Shown: in pieces, positions 28,201-34,200 of the stretch
Layout of the letters: the number at the start of each line of letters is the position of its first letter
How positions within the stretch are numbered: position 1 is the stretch's first letter
From: Eumeta japonica
Lineage: Eukaryota; Arthropoda; Insecta; Lepidoptera; Psychidae
Assembly (NCBI GenBank): GCA_005406025.1
Contig: BGZK01000537.1
Span: 248,001-312,000, forward strand
Direction of reading: 5' to 3'
DNA length: 64,000 bases
Position numbers and translations under genes: made by a program
The notes under the pieces: model-generated
The model's input: the letters and a program-made list of their open reading frames with translations, nothing else
Told to the model about the DNA's origin: nothing
Database searches by the model: none

Positions 28201-31200
28201 TATTATCCCATCATAAATAAATCCCATCAATAAAAAAAAACTACAATTCTGGTAATGTCTGAAATAAACAATACATTGAACCTATAAATTACGTACGTCA
28301 AAGTAATGTAACACGGGTGTAAAGCAACAATATGTAACAAAACAACGACAGTCTAAAGTCCGTGACTGATAAACAAATTCTACCATTTTGTACGAAAAGG
28401 GGTAAATTTAGTACCGACGGCCATGGAGCGCTATATCATGTTTTTGCTTTTATACGCCTTATATCGATACGACTTACATCAATATTCGGTTGGTATGTTT
28501 AAATATCAAAATTATTTTGAATATAAATTGCGTTTTTGTATCTTTTCATTTATCTTTTTCTATTAATGCAAATAACATACAATCTTTTTAATACGATATT
28601 TCGTGATGTTTATTAACGCGTAGATACAAAATATCGAAATAAAATGTATTATTTTATCATTTTTATTTGTTGAAAGTTTCTAATTATTCGTCGGAAATCC
28701 AGGTAAATGGTTATTTTTGGATATGTGAAAAAATCCAAGGCATTATGTATAACGTAGTTAAAAGGAAAACTGTCGCAACTAAGTAGGTTTTACTGGTTAA
28801 CGAATGATAATCAAACAATATATAAAATGTACGTGGTGAAGTAAAAAGGAAAATTTCATACAAATTGCTATTAATATTACTTAAATTACGTTGTTGGTTG
28901 TGTAAAATACAATTATACGAACTAAGTAATATTATGGATATATAAAATCAAAACATCCTTTACATTAGTCTTATGTGGGCCCATTTTAGATGACAAGCGG
29001 TTAAACCGTGAACTGAATTAATGGAGATAATATCAAACAAAGAGCCCCCTTCCAAGTCCGCATACTGCGACGGTCGACTACAGAACCCTACACTGCGTGT
29101 GACCCGACACGTACTTATCCGGCTTTTTTTCTGTGTAGATAGAATCAACTGGAAATAAATGTTAATCTCTGTTAAGTCAGTCACTCTTTTATGTGTCCAC
29201 CCATATTGATAATAATGGATCTTCATAGGTAATTTTCATTTCTAATGTAAAGTTTATACATTTTTTTTTTATTTTCACATCGTCGACGACTTCCATCCGA
29301 TCAGCTCGTTGACGTCACTGTCGTCGAAGGCCGCGTTAATTCTTATTAGAACCCGCTTGCGAGATGAACTATTGTGTTAAACAAACTCCGTACGGCAACT
29401 CACTAACATGCCTATCCGCATATCATTAATATAACCTGTTATTGTTTAGACGACGACTCATCGAACCGTCTAGAATTTTTCATTGGTAATTATTGTTCGG
29501 TGTACAAAACTGAATGCAATTTAAATTCATAATGTTTATAAGAAACAGAAAAAACGCTTTTGTCAGGAATGCACAAAAAGAACAAAATAATCTAATATAC
29601 TTGAAATATTTTGTTACGATACATGCATTCTACGTTTGATAGTATTTAGTATCTATAGTACATTAAACGCAAAAATGTTAGTGTGCTGTGTTGTTGTTAA
29701 AATAAATAATACTCTTGTACTGACAACCTTGTTAATAGATTTCGACTATGTGGGGAAACACAGACGTGATATTTATTTAAGTCTCACTTATATGAATTAC
29801 ACGTTGTTAATTCAGTCTCCGGTTGTATATTTCCACGTTTCGCCAATGATTTTTCTGCTCATTCATACATACTATCCTGCGTTTGCGTAACTTTCGAATG
29901 AAGTTCTGGTTCTCGTTACGTGTTTGTAACGTCCATTGGTGATATTCAATACGCATTTGTCACACAAAACTGTTCGAATTTCATCACTTTCCCTTTTAAT
30001 CGTTAATGACGTAAAATTTACCAAAATTATGGTCTCAAATTGCAATAAATCCTTTAGAAAATCTTTATGCCTACGCTTACTAAATGTACGATTACTAGAC
30101 ATGTTTATATCGTAAAAAATTGGAAAAGGTAATAACAGAGATTGAGAAAGGTAATAACAGAGAATAATACGATAATGTCTGATATTACTCGTCGGTTAAT
30201 TAAGAACATGAAGTCTGAAATATCAAATGTATTTATTTATTAGATAGTGATGTCTTTTCAAAAATGAAAGAATTTGCAGCATCACTTATGCATTGCTCAA
30301 CAGGCAATTTACTTGTAATTTATGCCACCAAAACTTCGAAGTCAGCGTATCTCATCCCAAAAAAAAAGATGTTTTTCTGAAATTATTTAATATTATTTAT
30401 AATCAGACTTTATTTCATTGTAAATGACCTTATAATCTGTGGTATTGAGCGATAGATATTTATTGGTTATGACTTGTAGTTTACGACTGTTTTCGATATT
30501 CACCGTCAGTTTACGTCTTTGTAATGTGGACAGAACTATTCGATCATGTCTGTACTGTTACTTAAAAACTACAGAATTTAATGATATACCATGATCTGAA
30601 GTCGACTTGCGACTGTGATTCACTCATAATAGAAAAATATTGTCCAAATTAAACTTTGAAAATTTATTTTATCTCATGATTAGTATACTTTTGTACCATT
30701 GATGTTTAAGGTGATATAGTGATGAACTATTAATGTGACATAGTGTAACACAACGCAACCCGCGCACACCGCGGTACTGCATACCAAAACACTCGTGTGT
30801 TTGCTTATTTTTAAAGGTCGTATGCGACAAAACAGTTCTTCCTTTAATTTAAAATAAAATCTATAGTTTATTACGAAAAATGAAACTGGAAATTTCAAAT
30901 TGTTTGCACGGATTAATCAGCGTATAAAATTTGGAGGCTTAAAAATCGATCGCTTTTGCATGTAAAATGTAAATGTCTGTTTTAAAAGAAGCATTTTGGT
31001 TATTTTTTTTTTGTTATGAAAATCAATAAATGACGTAACGACAACTCACAAATTGAAGTCGATGCCTTGAAAAATCGGGTCACCAAAGATCACTTTCACA
31101 TGTTTTATATTTTCTGAGAAAAATCGAGATCCCTACCGCCAAAATTTACAGTTCGTCACATTAAACAATCCTGCAGGATTCATTTAATATACACCTATTC

Positions 31201-34200
31201 TATAGTCATCATTTTAAAATTGTTACTTTGGCTGTGCGTATGTCCTCTTATAATTAAAGAACGACGTAAACGATCTTCATAAAATTTGCGATATTACAAG
31301 AACACGAAATTGTACAGCCGACAGTCTATAATATCTTTTAGATGAAGAGTCTGTTTATTTGTTTGTCGGTCCTAATCTCTAAAAAGGCTGAACATATGAT
31401 CACATTTTTCTTGTGCGATGTGTGTGTGTATTTTGATTATATTCTTTGCGTGCCTAAACCACCCATCCGATTACATTAAAACTGGCGAGGTGTTTTACAC
31501 GAACGGGAAGGTTTTTGGAAAAAGAATACATTTGCACCTGACTTTGTCTGCTTAGTTGTACAATTGCACCCTACTATTGAGCTACTTTTAAAAATTCCAT
31601 CACTTTAAGAAGCTCCGTGTGTAAAATATACTATTAACGATTCCCATTGGCTTCATCTGAATTGCTATTACGGAATCTAAAAATTCTTTCACACGTACAA
31701 AGCTACACCATCCTTGAGTGATACAGCCTAAATTTTATATTAATTATACACACTCGATTTTGGCCTTGATTTGTTCTCGATTTCGATTTCTGTTCCCCGC
31801 CCCGCTTGCAGTTTCAATTCTACTACCGATCACGGTTCTAGATTCATCACGATATAAATCTAAATATTTCTGTTTTTCAAATCTTTTCAATATACATATA
31901 TTATTTTTCAGTATCTCAAACTATAAACATGTCGTTAACAAAACAAGTTTACGGGCTAACTTGAATAAAACATGTTTTGACCTTGTGTTTAGATACTCGT
32001 TTGTCATAATAACATATCATTATATAACTCTTTATTTACATTCCCTAAGTGTATTTAAAATTGTTTTTGTTTTCATTATAAAATTAAATAAGTAACATTT
32101 TACCTAAATGGCAATTTAGTTAAGTCGGTTATAGTCAGTGTATGTGATAATAAAATCAATATTGATTATGCTTCGATTTCTTCCATACACGTAGCACATG
32201 ACTGATAAATGTTGATAGAGCAATTTAAAGATGTGTCATATTATACGTGACAGATAAGAAGTGTGTGTAGTTCCCCGATCACCATTTAAATGTAGAATTT
32301 ACTATAAAAGAATACTTATATTCGCGGTAGGTATTTAAGAATTTAGATTTTAAATGGCTTCTGTATGTTGAAAATGGAATAATAACCGATAATATAACCA
32401 AAAATATTAGTATAGTTGGTTTATTAATTTTTAACTTCGAGCCAAAAATAAGAAATCTTTAAGCACTCGAAACCTACAAGCTTACGTCAAACAATTAGTA
32501 GGTGTCAGTCAACCAGCAAGAAAAATATGCAAAGATCATAACATGTGGAGGTCTGTGGTCTCTACTCTATGGTTATCCTTCCGGATAATACGTATCCCCA
32601 TGCTTCCTGCGGGCGTAGCATGATGCCCTAAAGAATCTCTATAAGACTATCCTTCACGCGGAACGTAATAAATATAAAGGACAATCCTCCAGAGTGATTC
32701 TTTTCTAGGGCTTCATGCTAGACTAGAGTTGTCTTTCGATCGACTGATATTAGTAATAATAATGTTTACGAAAATTAATTTCGATTCGAAATTCCCTCTT
32801 ACGTTGATGAAGAAGATAAATTACTATATATATATATATTTACGAAATTCACATTTACATGCCGGAGCTGCAAACACCGCCGCTAATAGAAGTGTTCATA
32901 TCCGATTAGGCGCTATAACCGCCCGACCGTAATAATGGAATCTGCTACGCGATGAGCGGGGATCGCGAACTTCGCGTTTTCGGGATCTTCGTCTCTTGGG
33001 CATTTCAAAGTTCAGCTTTGCAGATCTTCTGTTGCGAGTTATTAATTTGAAACTTGCACATCACGAATATTGTGTTAAGGGGAAGTGTCCCGATCTTGAA
33101 TATAGTACAACGCACGGAACTCTGCCATTGTGAAGTTAGTCACGGACGGAAGCGTCGCAATGGCGTAAAATAGGAAAGCGGGAGATGAGGGATGGTGGGG
33201 GAGCGTTGAACCTGCGGATTGCATCATTCGCGGGCAAATCAGAGCGGCAGAGTTTCATGCGTTGTACCTCCAGTATCAAATTTACTTTATTAAACGTAAC
33301 TATATACTCCAAAGTTTTGGTAACTGCACACAAAAAAGCAACTAGATGTAATTCATCTCGTATTCTATACACGAATTGCACCAAAAGGTAAAAACATTAT
33401 TTGCTAAATTACGTATAAGATTTTATAGATAATATACGTTATCTGTCAAATTTTACTCAATCAAATCCATGCAGACAGTCTGTCGAATCTTACGGTCAAC
33501 GTTTACTATTTGATTCTCGTTTGATGCAACCCGCCGTTAATGTCGTACTTTTTACTTCTTTTTTTTTGTTTTTGTCAAGCTTTAATCACACCACCAGAGC
33601 CATACACTCCCACAATTTTTAAATCAGGTCGAGGGTCTTGGACCTCAGGCTGGGTGGATCTGCCGTGCTGGATCAGTGCGAGTTGGGGACTGCCAAAGAC
33701 CGTGGTCGCCAAGGTGATGACATCGTTAACCATGGTGGAATATGGCACAGGAGCATTACTTTGCAGAATCGTGTTATGAAAATAATTGATCGTGAAATGG
33801 CATTTTATTGATTGTTTTTTTTTTTTAAATTAATGGATATTATGACAATAACGAGTAATCTTCCTATAGAAAGATATGAGCAGAAGTAAAATTTTAGTTT
33901 CTCTTTGATTAATAAAAAAAAAAACAATGAAAACATGATAAAACACTGAGTCTATTATCCATCCAAAATATGTATTTCTCATACAACCGTCTCCGAAAAG
34001 CAAAAGCAACTTCTGTTTTTAGATCAATTTATTGGCGGTAGATTGGTGATTGTAAGAATGTTTTTTAATTAATCAATTTTAACTGTTCTATTTGCCATGA
34101 AATCCCATACATTGATACGAAATCCGTGACAATAATCTAGTCTAATTCCACAAGCAGTAAAGCCCGTGGTGAAGCTTCTAGACAACGACCGGTAGATAAT

